Assembly: GCA_963757945.1 (NCBI GenBank)
Contig: CAVWTN010000001.1
Span: 682,001-746,000, forward strand
Direction: 5' to 3'
DNA from: CAVWTN01 sp963757945
GTDB lineage: Bacteria > Vulcanimicrobiota > Vulcanimicrobiia > Vulcanimicrobiales > Vulcanimicrobiaceae
DNA length: 64,000 nt
This document shows, piece by piece, positions 15,916-26,245 of this stretch (within the stretch, counting starts at the first letter, position 1; the number at the start of each line of letters is the position of its first letter). The notes below the pieces were generated by a model that was not told the DNA's origin, searched no databases, and saw only the letters and a program-made list of their open reading frames with translations. A program made the position numbers and the translations under genes.

Positions 15916-16770
15916 TCAATAGTCGACTGGGCGCAGATAGAACTCGTTGATCGCGGTGTTCGAAAGCATCGCGGTCGTCGGCAAGTGCCGCTTCCAGTGC
16001 GTCGCGTCGACCTTCCGGCGCACGAGCCGGACTTCATCCTCGGCGAAGTCGCGCGCGACGATCTGCGCGTCCGAATATCCCAGCAACAGGAGCGAGAGGA
16101 TCGCATCGGCGCGTGGATAGGTGATGCCGAGATCGGCCTCGTCGGTCTGATTCGCTTCGAGATCGGCGCTCGGGGCCTTCGCGACGATCGGCTCCGGCAC
16201 GCCCAGTTCCCGCGCGAGCGCCCAGACCTGCGTCTTGTAGAGATCGCCGAGCGGATTGAGCGGCGGTGAATCGTCGGCATGCCACGTGAAATACCCGAGC
16301 AGCCGTTCCGTCTTGTTCCCCGTGCCGATCGGCAGCGCGGCGAGCTTCGCCGATTGATCGAACAGCACGATCGAGCGCGTGCGCGCCATGATGTTCCCGC
16401 GCCGGCGGGCGTCCGCCTCGGGCTCGAACTGCAGGTAGCCGTCGACGGCCGCCGTGATCTCGATCGTGCGCTCGCGGCAGCCGAGCGCTTCGACCACCAG
16501 GTGCGCGTGCGCGAGGCTGTCCGGGCTCGACGTGCGGTACGGCATGCGGATGCAATGCACGCGCTCGGGGCCCAGCGCCCGCGCGCACAGGAACGCCGTC
16601 ACCGCCGAATCGACGCCGCCGGAGAGCCCGACGACGGCGTTGCGGATCCCGCGCCGCTCGATCAGCTCGTCGCGCAAGAACTCCTCGAGCCAGCGCGCCG
16701 TCAGGGACGCGTCGATCTCGAGCCGCGGCGGGCGCGGCCGCGGCGCGACGATCACGGGCAGCGCCGTCAC
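15916..16770 (-). CDS. nadE: NAD+ synthetase, synthetase domain alone
   Basis: A 284-residue protein with the PP-loop ATP pyrophosphatase signature VVGLSGGVDSAVTAFL (about residues 45-60), FDQSAKLAALPIGTGNKTER and LGITYPRADAILSLLLLG. It makes NAD from nicotinic acid adenine dinucleotide. The start is taken as GTG 16770, whose GTGA overlaps the stop of the nitrilase gene. Because the adjacent gene encodes a glutaminase-type nitrilase domain, this looks like a glutamine-dependent NAD synthetase split into two chains. Confidence 0.88.
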   Translation of the reverse strand: MTALPVIVAPRPRPPRLEIDASLTARWLEEFLRDELIERRGIRNAVVGLSGGVDSAVTAFLCARALGPERVHCIRMPYRTSSPDSLAHAHLVVEALGCRERTIEITAAVDGYLQFEPEADARRRGNIMARTRSIVLFDQSAKLAALPIGTGNKTERLLGYFTWHADDSPPLNPLGDLYKTQVWALARELGVPEPIVAKAPSADLEANQTDEADLGITYPRADAILSLLLLGYSDAQIVARDFAEDEVRLVRRKVDATHWKRHLPTTAMLSNTAINEFYLRPVDY

Positions 16771-17731
16771 GAGACCCCTTCCGGCGCCGCCCCTTCGGGC
16801 GCCGGGGGGACTCCGAACGTTCCCGTCGCGCCGTCGAGGACGTCCCGGCGCCAGTGCGCGAGGTGCGGCAGCAAGTCCGCATCGAGCAAGAGGTCCGGGA
16901 GCACCGCGGCCAGATCGCCCAAGAGCGGGAGATTTGCCCGCGCGAGATCGATCTCCGCAAGATCGAGATCGGCGCGCAAGATGCAGGCGCCCAGCGGCGG
17001 CCCGCTGACGATCGCATCGCCGCGCGGTCCGATCACGCACGACGCGCCCGCCATCCCTTTGCCGCCCTCGAAGCCCGCGAGCCCCGCGTAGATCACATAG
17101 ACGCCGTGTTCCACCGCGACCGCGCGCAGCAGTTGCTCCCAGTGCGCGACGCTCTCGAGCCGCCCGTCGACGCCCGCCAGGCCCCGCCCGGGCGAGGCGC
17201 TCGGGATGACGATGAAGCGCGCGCCTTTGATCGCCGCGAGCGTCGGCACGATCGCATGCCAGGCGTCCTCGCAGATCAGGATCGCCATTCGCCCGAAGCG
17301 CGTATCGAACGCGCCCAGCCGCCGCCCGCGCGAGAGGAACCGCTCTTCGTCGAAGACGCCGTACGTCGGCAAGAACAGCTTGCGATGCACGTGGAGGATC
17401 CGCTCGCCGTGCGCGTCGATCGCAAGATAGAGCGCGGCGTTGTAATACGTCCCGCCCGAGTTTTCGTAGAAGCCCAGCACGACGTCGACGGGGCGCGGCG
17501 CGGCGCCGCAGGCCGTGCGCCAGCGCGTTCCGAGCTCGGCGGCCATCGCTTCGGCGCTGCGCGAGAGATCGTAGACCGCGCCCTCGAGAAAATATCCCGT
17601 CAACGCGGCTTCGGGAAGCACGATCAGCTCCGGTGCGTCATCGCCCGCGAGTTGCGCGAAGATCTCCGTCAACTCGGCGAGATTCCCCGCCAAATCGCCT
17701 TTGCGCGGCTTGCTCTGGACGATCGCGAGGT

Positions 17732-17735
<4 letters not shown>
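16767..17735 (-). CDS. Nitrilase-family amidohydrolase, probable glutaminase partner of NadE
   Basis: A 322-residue C-N hydrolase. The catalytic triad is visible: Glu about 42 in LPEAALTGY, Lys about 119 in HVHRKLFLPTYG, Cys about 155 in AILICEDAWH. These contexts match the N-terminal glutaminase domain of glutamine-dependent NAD synthetases. GTG 17735 overlaps the stop of the disulfide reductase, and its own stop overlaps nadE, so all three are translationally coupled. I infer it supplies ammonia from glutamine to NadE. An independent amidase remains possible. Confidence 0.85.
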
Positions 17736-19153
<1,418 letters not shown>

Positions 19154-19254
19154 AACCCTTCACCCCCCCGCGCGGTGGCAAAACAGCCTGCTTGCGGAAT
19201 AACGTTAGCGTTAGCGGGGCCCGGGTCGTCCTGCTTGGAACCCAGAAACCGTCG

Positions 19255-20806
19255 ATGTCCGCTCAATTCACGCTCCCGGAACACAATGGAACGGCCCGCT
19301 CGCGCGTTACGGCGACGCTCTTGACCGCCGGGGCCGCCCCGGCCGCCGTCGTCGCCGCGGCAGGCTTGGGCGTCGGGTTCATCGGCTGGTATTTCCTGAT
19401 CGGCCGGGTCCACGGCTCGGAGAACCTGCACGACCTGCTGCTGTTCGCGTGCCTGGCGCTGGGGGCGGCGGGCACGCTGCTCGCCTGGTACCGCTACGGC
19501 GCGTACTTCGCGGCGCGCGCCACCGTCGATCTGCCGGCGGCGTTGCGCTGGGACGCGCCCTCTTGGGCCGCGCTCGCCCTCGGCGTCGCCGGGATCCTCG
19601 CGCCCGTCAGCGGACTCTCCCCAAGCCGCGCCGTCGGCATCGGAATCGCGCTGTTCGCGCTGATCAAGCTCCTCGTCGCCGCGAAGTTCAATCTCACCGT
19701 GCGCGACGTGCTGCTCACGTTCGTGACGACCCGCATCCCGATCTTATTGATCGCCGAACTCGCCGCGGTGCTGATCGGTCAGCGGCCGGGCCAACACGTC
19801 GCCGCCTCGGCGAATCCGCTGCTCGCGGTCTGGGGCCGCTGGGACGCCGTGCACTATCTCGACATCGCCCGGCGCGGCTACTACGGCACGGACATGGCGT
19901 TCTTCCCGCTCTATCCCGCGCTGATCAGGCTCGTCGAGCTTCTTCCTGGGCGACCGGCTCTTGGCCGGCCTGCTGATCTCCAACGCGGCGCTCTTCTTCG
20001 GGTGTCTGTATTTCTACAAGCTCGTCGAGCACCAATACGACCGCACGGTCGCGCACCGCGCGGTGTTCTACGTCTCGATCTTTCCGACGGCGATCTTCTT
20101 CTCCGCGGTGTACACCGAGGCGCTGTTCTTCGCGCTCACGGTCGCGTCGTTCTATTACATCCGCGAGCGGAAGTGGCTGACCGCGGGACTGTTCGGGGGC
20201 CTGGCCGCCATGACGCGCGTCGAAGGCGTGCTGCTGTTCGTCCCGTTCGCGATCGAGGCGCTCTTCCCGGACGGACGTTTCGCACCGGGGCAGCTCTTCA
20301 GTTTTTCCTGGCGGACGCTACGCGTCACGGTCGGCGGCGCGCTGATCCCGCTCGGCCTGCTCGCCTACATGGGGATCCTCTGGGTGTTGCGCGGAGATCC
20401 GCTCTACTTCACGCACGTTCAATCGCACTGGGACCGCCATCTCGCCTATCCCTGGGTCAGCGTGATGCACGCCTTCCAGACGATCGCGAAGACCCATCTC
20501 CCGGTCACGATCGCGGGCCAAATCATCGAACTCGCGTTCACCGCGCTCATGCTGGGCGTTCTGGCCGGAAGCGTGGGGCGCATGCGCTGGTCCTATTGGG
20601 TGTATATGCTGCTCTCGATCGTGGTGCCGATGTCGACGTCAAGCCTCATGAGCATGCCGCGCTTCGCGCTCGTGCTGTTTCCCATGTTCATGATGCTGGC
20701 GGTCTGGGGCATCCGCCCTGCGATCAACAACGCGATCGTTTCCTTCAGCCTCTCCTTGCTCGGGCTCTTCACCGTGCTCTTCGCCGACTGGTACTGGGTC
20801 GCGTAG
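19255..20806 (+). pseudogene. PIG-V-like membrane mannosyltransferase, frameshifted
   Basis: From ATG 19255 the frame encodes hydrophobic helices and GRWDAVHYLDIARRGYYGTD, then AFFPLYPALIRLVE, the W-D-x-x-H/FFPLYP signature of PIG-V (GPI mannosyltransferase II) relatives. Just after (about 19940-19950) the reading frame changes, behaving as one extra base near a CTTCTTCC tract. The rest (FLGDRLLAGLLISNAALFFG to LFADWYWVA) runs in the other frame to the stop at 20806. Joined, about 517 aa. Bacterial members transfer sugars from polyprenyl-phosphate donors. It may be truly broken or a sequencing error. GtrA and another lipid-linked-sugar transferase follow. Confidence 0.8.
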
Positions 20807-20808
20807 CG

Positions 20809-21231
20809 ATGGAGGCGATCGAGCGTTTCTCGCAGCGGCGCGGCGTCCGGCAGTTCGTCAAGTTCGGGATCGTCGGCGCGTCCGGCTTCGCCGTGAACAT
20901 GATCGTGTTCACGATCATCCAGCATTTCACGCCGCCGGAGCTGCGCGCGGGGCGCTTCCCGTTGCTCTCGTCGATCGCGTTCTTGACCGGCGGCGTCACC
21001 AACTATTTCTTCAATCGCATCTGGACGTTTCGTTCGAGCGCGCATCCGCTCAAACAGGGCATCCAGTTCATCACCGTGTCCGTCATCGCGCTCGTCGTGG
21101 GGCTCGCGGTCGCAAAGCTCGCGGCGCCGCTGGTCGGGACCGGTCACCGCGCGCAAGTCCTCGTCACGTTCGCGGGCATGCTCGTGAACTTCTTCATCAA
21201 CAAGTATTGGACGTTTCGAACCGAGGACTGA
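20809..21231 (+). CDS. GtrA-family membrane protein
   Basis: A 140-residue protein with four membrane segments: FVKFGIVGASGFAVNMIVF, GVTNYFFNRIWTFRS, SVIALVVGLAVAKL and LVNFFINKYWTFRTED. The repeated N-x-x-W-T-F-R signature is typical of GtrA, thought to flip or position polyprenyl-linked sugars. ATG 20809 is 2 nt after the upstream stop, and its end overlaps the next gene by 25 bp. It probably works with both flanking glycosyltransferases. Confidence 0.88.
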   Translation: MEAIERFSQRRGVRQFVKFGIVGASGFAVNMIVFTIIQHFTPPELRAGRFPLLSSIAFLTGGVTNYFFNRIWTFRSSAHPLKQGIQFITVSVIALVVGLAVAKLAAPLVGTGHRAQVLVTFAGMLVNFFINKYWTFRTED

Positions 21232-22775
21232 GGCGTTTCGGCCCGTGGGAACTCGGGCTGCTCGCCGTCCTCATCTTGGGCCTGGTCTTGCGACTGCGCG
21301 GCATCCACTCGCCGCTGCTCGACCATCCCGGCTGGCGCCAGGGCGACACCGCGGCGATCGCGCGCAACTTCGCGACGCTCGAATACAACATCTTTCGGCC
21401 GCAGGCCGACTATAACGGGCCGCCCCCGAACTACGTCGAGCTCGAGCTGCAAATCGTTCCGTTCCTGGCCGCGACGCTCTACAAGATCTTCGGGGTGCAC
21501 GAGATCTTCGGCCGCGCGATCTCGATCGCGTTCAGTCTGGGCACGGTCGCCGTGCTCGCCTATTTCGGCAGTTGGCTCTTCAAAAGCGCGGTCGCGGGGA
21601 TCGCCGCGGCGCTGCTCTTCGCGATCTATCCGGGCAGCCTCTATTACGGCCGCACGTTCATGCCCGACACGACGATGGTGTTCTTCCTGAGTGCGGCGCT
21701 GTACGCGACGACGCGCTATCTCGTCGAAGAGAAGGCCGGATCGTGGAAGGGCTTCGGCCTCGCGGCGCTGCTGACGGCGCTCGCGCTCTTGGCGAAACCC
21801 GTCGCGATCGTCGCGCTCGTTCCCATCGCCGTCGTGATGGTCGCGAGGTTCGGCGTGCGCGGGGCGTTGCTGCGGCCGCAGCATTACGCGCTGCTCGCGC
21901 TCGCGCTCGTGCCGCTTTGGCTCTACGACCGCTCGATCTCGGCCGTCGCCGAGTGGCACTGGGCGAGCGGGATCACGCAACTGCACGTCATGCCCGCGCT
22001 CGCGCGCGCCTTCGCTTCGCCGCGCGCGTTCTGGGAGCGGCTCGGCGACACGTGGACCGTCCTGCAGATGTTGCCGGGCACGATGCTCGGACGCGCCTCG
22101 TGGTACCTGTTCCTGGCGGCGCTGCTCGTCCCGGCGCGCTCGCGCGCGCCGGGCCTGCAATTCGGCTGGCTGTGCGGCGCGCTCGCCTACGCGTTCGCGG
22201 TCGTGACGGTCGAGCGCGTCGATTACTATCTCTATCTGCTCTTGCCGCTCGCGGCGTTGTGGAGCGGCGGCGCGGTCGCGTGGTTCGCGGACCGTTTGCC
22301 GCAGCGTTCGCCCGTGCGCGGCGTGGCCGCGGCCGTGGCGCTCGGCCTTGCGATTCCGCTGATCCTCGCGAACCGGCAACTCGTCACGCCGTACTACCGC
22401 TACAACGGCGGCGTCTACGCGCGCGCGCTCGCGCTCGACCGCACGCTCGATCGCAACGCGCTGGTGGTGATGGGGCACTACGATCCGTCGGTGCTGTACT
22501 ACATCAACCGCAAAGGCTGGGAAGAGGACCCGTTGCTCTGGCGGCCCTTCGATCAGCAGAGCGCGATCCGCAAGGGCGCGCGCTACTACATTTCGATCGA
22601 AGACAACCGGCTCAAGCGAAACCGCGACCTCTACAACTGGCTCCAGGGGTTCCCCGTCATCGATCCGCGCGCGCGCTGGCCCGTCTACGAAACCGATCTC
22701 GCAAAGCGGCTTCCGGGCGCGGAAGAACGCTGGCGAGCCTACCGCCGCAGCGCCGGAGAGCGCGGCCCGACCTAG
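21207..22775 (+). CDS. Membrane glycosyltransferase, ArnT/PMT (GT39/83) type
   Basis: A 522-residue protein with about ten membrane helices. The first periplasmic loop has LDHPGWRQGDTAAIARNF, with the acidic residue used by GT-C enzymes, and GRTFMPDTTMVFFLSAALYA is the conserved second loop. The C-terminal soluble tail (DPSVLYYINRKGWEEDPLLW) resembles others of this group. No ATG is available near the N-terminus; TTG 21207 is the likely start, overlapping gtrA. It would move a sugar from a polyprenyl carrier to protein or lipid on the outer face. Confidence 0.82.
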   Translation: MDVSNRGLRRFGPWELGLLAVLILGLVLRLRGIHSPLLDHPGWRQGDTAAIARNFATLEYNIFRPQADYNGPPPNYVELELQIVPFLAATLYKIFGVHEIFGRAISIAFSLGTVAVLAYFGSWLFKSAVAGIAAALLFAIYPGSLYYGRTFMPDTTMVFFLSAALYATTRYLVEEKAGSWKGFGLAALLTALALLAKPVAIVALVPIAVVMVARFGVRGALLRPQHYALLALALVPLWLYDRSISAVAEWHWASGITQLHVMPALARAFASPRAFWERLGDTWTVLQMLPGTMLGRASWYLFLAALLVPARSRAPGLQFGWLCGALAYAFAVVTVERVDYYLYLLLPLAALWSGGAVAWFADRLPQRSPVRGVAAAVALGLAIPLILANRQLVTPYYRYNGGVYARALALDRTLDRNALVVMGHYDPSVLYYINRKGWEEDPLLWRPFDQQSAIRKGARYYISIEDNRLKRNRDLYNWLQGFPVIDPRARWPVYETDLAKRLPGAEERWRAYRRSAGERGPT

Positions 22776-22785
22776 GGCGAGCGCC

Positions 22786-23445
22786 TCAGGGGAGCGGCAA
22801 CAGCGACCCGTTCGCGCCCGCCGCGGGCGCTTCCGTCGAGCGGTCCACGGCTCCGGTCTCGACGAGCTTGCGATAGACGATCAGGCGATTCGTGTTGCGG
22901 GTGACCTCTTCGGCGAGCGAATACGAATCGCGGATCGCCTGGGTGAGCTGCGCCGAATCGAAGGTGTAGTCGAAACGTTCGAGCCCGGTCACGATCTTCG
23001 TGTTGAGCTTCTTCATGTCGCCGTAGGAGCGCCGGATCTGGGCACCGGTCTCGCTATAGGCGGGGAAGTTGGACATCACGATCTCGCGTTTGACCTTCGC
23101 CTGCTCGATCTCCGACCGAAGCGCGGTCAGACGCACGTTCTGCGGATCGTAACGGGCGGCGCTCGCGAGCGCCGCGAGCGCGTCGTCGAACTTCGAGGCC
23201 TGGAACTGCTCTTCCGCAACGAGCAGCTCGGCGGCGACGAGGCCCGTCCGCGCGTGCTCGTCGCCGGGCGTGGTTCGCAGCGCCAGACGGTATGCCAAGG
23301 CGGCATCGTCGACGCGGCCGCCTTCGAGCGCCAAATCCCCCTGATGGTTGCGCGTCGCGGAGATCCGGCGTTCGATGTCGCCGGAGCAGCCGGTCGCACC
23401 GCCGAGGACGGCGATCAGCAGAAGGAACGATAGGAGTCGAGTCAC
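22786..23445 (-). CDS. Lipoprotein with tetratricopeptide-like repeats
   Basis: A 219-residue protein from GTG 23445 (GGAG about 10 nt upstream). The signal peptide LLSFLLLIAVLGGATGC ends in a lipobox-like Cys. Residues about 30-120 have the TPR pattern (GDLALEGGRVDDAALAYRLA; EQFQASKFDDALAALASAAR). The C-terminal half is helical (YGDMKKLNTKIVTGLERFDY). Likely an envelope scaffold. It follows the Amj gene by 46 bp. Confidence 0.7.
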   Translation of the reverse strand: MTRLLSFLLLIAVLGGATGCSGDIERRISATRNHQGDLALEGGRVDDAALAYRLALRTTPGDEHARTGLVAAELLVAEEQFQASKFDDALAALASAARYDPQNVRLTALRSEIEQAKVKREIVMSNFPAYSETGAQIRRSYGDMKKLNTKIVTGLERFDYTFDSAQLTQAIRDSYSLAEEVTRNTNRLIVYRKLVETGAVDRSTEAPAAGANGSLLPLP

Positions 23446-23491
23446 CGGAATATCTCCAACGCGGGATGCGGCGCGGGGCCGCACCATACGA

Positions 23492-24346
23492 TTAGTGGGG
23501 ATGGTAGAACAACCCGGCCACGCGCGCGATCGCGACCGCGGCGGGATAGAGGATCGCCTGGGAGCAGAGCGTGCCGACGATCGCCGTCAGGGCGAGATAG
23601 AAGACCATCGCCTTCACTTCTTCGAGCGAACGCTCGCCCTTCGCCGCTTGGTCGGTGATCAGCGCTGAAGTGGGATCGACCACGAGCGTGAACGAGACCG
23701 TCGCGATCCCGTTGATCAGCCCGGAGAGCCCGGTCGCCGTCGTGCGCGCCGCCAGATTCAGCACGGAGGCGTAATACGCGGCGACGACGCCGATCGCGTA
23801 GATCGCGGTCACGAGAACGTTGAAGATCAGCAGCTTGCGCGGCACGAGGCTCGGGCTGAAGCGGCGCAGCGTCGCGAGCGACGGAAGGCGCACGCCGGAG
23901 AGGATCGACCACAGCACGCGCGGATCCCCCAAGCGCGAGAGCGCCGAGAGGACCGAGCCCGTGCGCTCGAACGCCGCGATCCCGCGCAAGAACAGCGCGA
24001 TGAACGTCGGCAAGAGCAGCGCGCCGATCGCCGTGCCGACCGTCCCCGCGAGCACGATGAAGCGGATCTGCATCTCGAGCGTCTGCGCGACCGCGGGCGC
24101 GACGGAGTGCGCCTGCGGGCCCGCACCGTGAGCCGCCGCGTCCGCGAGCGCGCCGAGCGCAGGCGTCAGAAAGAGCGACGCCAACCGGCTCGCCGTGACG
24201 AACAGGTTGAAGAGCGAGATCGACGTCGCGATCCGCCCGGATTGCACGCCGGCCAGGCGCGCCGCATACGCACCGATCTGGATCGCTTGGACGACGGCAT
24301 TGAGGATCATCGCAAGCACGAGTTGCGACGACCAAAAGGTCCCCAA
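23492..24346 (-). CDS. amj: Amj-family lipid II flippase
   Basis: A 284-residue membrane protein with 6-7 hydrophobic segments. The N-terminus (NAVVQAIQIGAYAARLAGVQ, then SGRIATSISLFNLFVTASRL) matches the DUF2837/Amj family, whose Bacillus member (YdaH) can replace MurJ for moving lipid II. The C-terminal block (GLINGIATVSFTLVVDPTSA) is conserved in that family too. The start is TTG 24346, because no ATG or GTG lies between it and an in-frame upstream stop. Neighbours (peptidase, lipoprotein) fit envelope biogenesis. Confidence 0.75.
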   Translation of the reverse strand: MGTFWSSQLVLAMILNAVVQAIQIGAYAARLAGVQSGRIATSISLFNLFVTASRLASLFLTPALGALADAAAHGAGPQAHSVAPAVAQTLEMQIRFIVLAGTVGTAIGALLLPTFIALFLRGIAAFERTGSVLSALSRLGDPRVLWSILSGVRLPSLATLRRFSPSLVPRKLLIFNVLVTAIYAIGVVAAYYASVLNLAARTTATGLSGLINGIATVSFTLVVDPTSALITDQAAKGERSLEEVKAMVFYLALTAIVGTLCSQAILYPAAVAIARVAGLFYHPH

Positions 24347-24364
24347 GGGAGGCGCTAACCTCGA

Positions 24365-25627
24365 CTACGCGACGGCGGCATCGGGGCGCCATGTGATCGC
24401 AACGTCTTCGAGCGGGCCGAGCACGCACAGACCCAGGCGCTCCGGCGCGAGCAACTCCGCGGCGAGCGCATCGATCTGCTCCTTCGTCACCGCATCCACG
24501 CCGGCTTCGATCTCTTCGGGCGGCACGCTGCGGCCGAACGAAAACTCCGAGCGCCCCAGCCGCACCATGCGGCTCGACGTGCTCTCGAGGGAGAGCGTCA
24601 AACTCCCCTTGATGTGCTCTTTCGCGAGCAGCACTTCGTCGTCGCGCACGCCGCGCTGCGCCGCCGCGTGCAGTTCGGCGACGATGACGTCGATGCACTC
24701 GTCGACGCTCGCGGGCGAGGTCCCCGCCGAGACGCCGAAGAGGCCCGCGCCGCGGTAGCCCTGCTGGAACGAGTACACGCTGTAGGCGAGGCCGCGCTTC
24801 TCGCGCACTTCCTGGAACAGGCGGCTCGACATGCCGCCCCCGAGGATCGTGTCCAGCACGGCGAGTGTGTAGCGCCGCTCGTCGCACACGGGCAGGCCCG
24901 CGGCGCCGAGGACGACGTAGGCCTGCTCCGTATCCTTCGTCTTGACCAAACGCTGCGGCGTGGAGCGCGGCACTTCCGGCACCGGCGGCTCGCAACTCCC
25001 TGAGAACTGCGCGAACGCCGCGGCGAAGGCGGCGACGATCCGATCGTGTTCCACGTTCCCCGCGGCGGCGACGACGACCGTGTTCGGGGCGTAGCGTGCG
25101 CTCATGTGCGCGCGCAAGTCATCGCTCGTGAACGAGCTGACCGTCTCCGCGTACCCGATCGTCGGCTCGCCGAGGTTCGAGCCGGTCCACATCGTCCGCG
25201 TGAAGAGATCGTGGATCATCTCGTCCGGCGAGTCGTCGTACATGCGGATCTCTTCCAGCACGACCTTCTGCTCTTTCGCAAGCTCGCCGGGATCGAATTT
25301 CGAATTCAAGAACATGTCCGTGAGCACGTCGGTCGCGAGCGGCACGTGCGTGTCGATCACCTTCGCGTAGTAACACGTCGCCTCTTTATCGGTGAACGCG
25401 TTCATCTGACCGCCGACGCGGTCCATCTCTTCGGCGATGTCGCGCGCGCTGCGGCGTTGCGTCCCTTTGAAGAGCATGTGCTCGATCAAGTGCGAGATGC
25501 CGCGCTGCTCGCGGCGCTCGGCCGCGGAGCCGACGTCAGCCCAGATGCCCAAAGACGCCGAGCGAACATAGGGCATCGATTCGGTGATGATCCGAACGCC
25601 GTTCGATAGAGTTGACTTGCGATACAA
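24365..25627 (-). CDS. M16-family zinc peptidase (processing-peptidase type)
   Basis: A 420-residue protein with the inverted zinc motif H-x-x-E-H in GISHLIEHMLFKGT (His 46, Glu 49, His 50) and the distal Glu in QKVVLEEIRMYDDSPDEMIH. A second, inactive M16 domain follows with GGGMSSRLFQEVREKRGLAY, the substrate-binding R/Y element. One active plus one inactive domain in about 420 aa is the usual bacterial PqqL/MPP-beta arrangement. The start at 25627 is TTG. Amj follows after 18 bp. Confidence 0.9.
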   Translation of the reverse strand: MYRKSTLSNGVRIITESMPYVRSASLGIWADVGSAAERREQRGISHLIEHMLFKGTQRRSARDIAEEMDRVGGQMNAFTDKEATCYYAKVIDTHVPLATDVLTDMFLNSKFDPGELAKEQKVVLEEIRMYDDSPDEMIHDLFTRTMWTGSNLGEPTIGYAETVSSFTSDDLRAHMSARYAPNTVVVAAAGNVEHDRIVAAFAAAFAQFSGSCEPPVPEVPRSTPQRLVKTKDTEQAYVVLGAAGLPVCDERRYTLAVLDTILGGGMSSRLFQEVREKRGLAYSVYSFQQGYRGAGLFGVSAGTSPASVDECIDVIVAELHAAAQRGVRDDEVLLAKEHIKGSLTLSLESTSSRMVRLGRSEFSFGRSVPPEEIEAGVDAVTKEQIDALAAELLAPERLGLCVLGPLEDVAITWRPDAAVA

Positions 25628-25630
25628 ACG

Positions 25631-26245
25631 CTAACTCCCAGGCGCCCGCACGACTTGCGGGCCGCTCTCATGCTTCGGGGCGGCCCGCCCAGGGTCCGGT
25701 CCTTTGGCGGCGCGCGCATTGGCCTCGAGCTGCGCGCGCCAATCAGGTGCCCAATAGACGCCGTTCCCCGCGCGCACGCGCGCGGCGTAGACCCGCCGGT
25801 CGACGCGGCGGGCGCTCGCCGAGAAGACCGTGCGGCTCGTCGGAACGGCGAGGTCGCCGGAGACGATCGCGCCCGGCGCGACGGCGATCGGGACCGTCGC
25901 CCACACGTCGACTTCCTCGACGTCGCCCGCCTCGAACGTGGCTTCGATCAGTTCGATCGCCTGCTCGGCGAACGCCGCGGCGCCGACCGGCTCGCGCAGC
26001 TTCTCACCGTCGAGCACGATCCCCGCGACTTGATGCGGTCCGATCCCGTCGACGCGAATTTTCGTGATCTGCGCGGGCCCACGCGTGGCGAGCAGCGAGC
26101 GCCCGATCTTGACGGCCTCATCCTTGCGATTGCCGGTGGAACGCACTTCCGCGTTGACGTCGACGACGGAGGGCTGCGCCGCAAAAACGCAGGCCGGCGC
26201 CAGCGCCGCGACGGCGAGCGCGGCGGCGGCGGCCGCCCGCCGCAT
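25631..26245 (-). CDS. Secreted protein of unknown family
   Basis: A 204-residue protein with signal peptide MRRAAAAAALAVAALAPACVF ending at FAAQ. The mature part has TGNRKDEAVKIGRSLLATRG and VDGIGPHQVAGIVLDGEKLR; the C-terminus is basic and Pro/Ala-rich. Its ATG overlaps the proS stop by one base (TGATG), implying coupled translation, and the M16 peptidase gene starts 3 bp after its stop. No domain recognised. Confidence 0.65.
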   Translation of the reverse strand: MRRAAAAAALAVAALAPACVFAAQPSVVDVNAEVRSTGNRKDEAVKIGRSLLATRGPAQITKIRVDGIGPHQVAGIVLDGEKLREPVGAAAFAEQAIELIEATFEAGDVEEVDVWATVPIAVAPGAIVSGDLAVPTSRTVFSASARRVDRRVYAARVRAGNGVYWAPDWRAQLEANARAAKGPDPGRAAPKHESGPQVVRAPGS

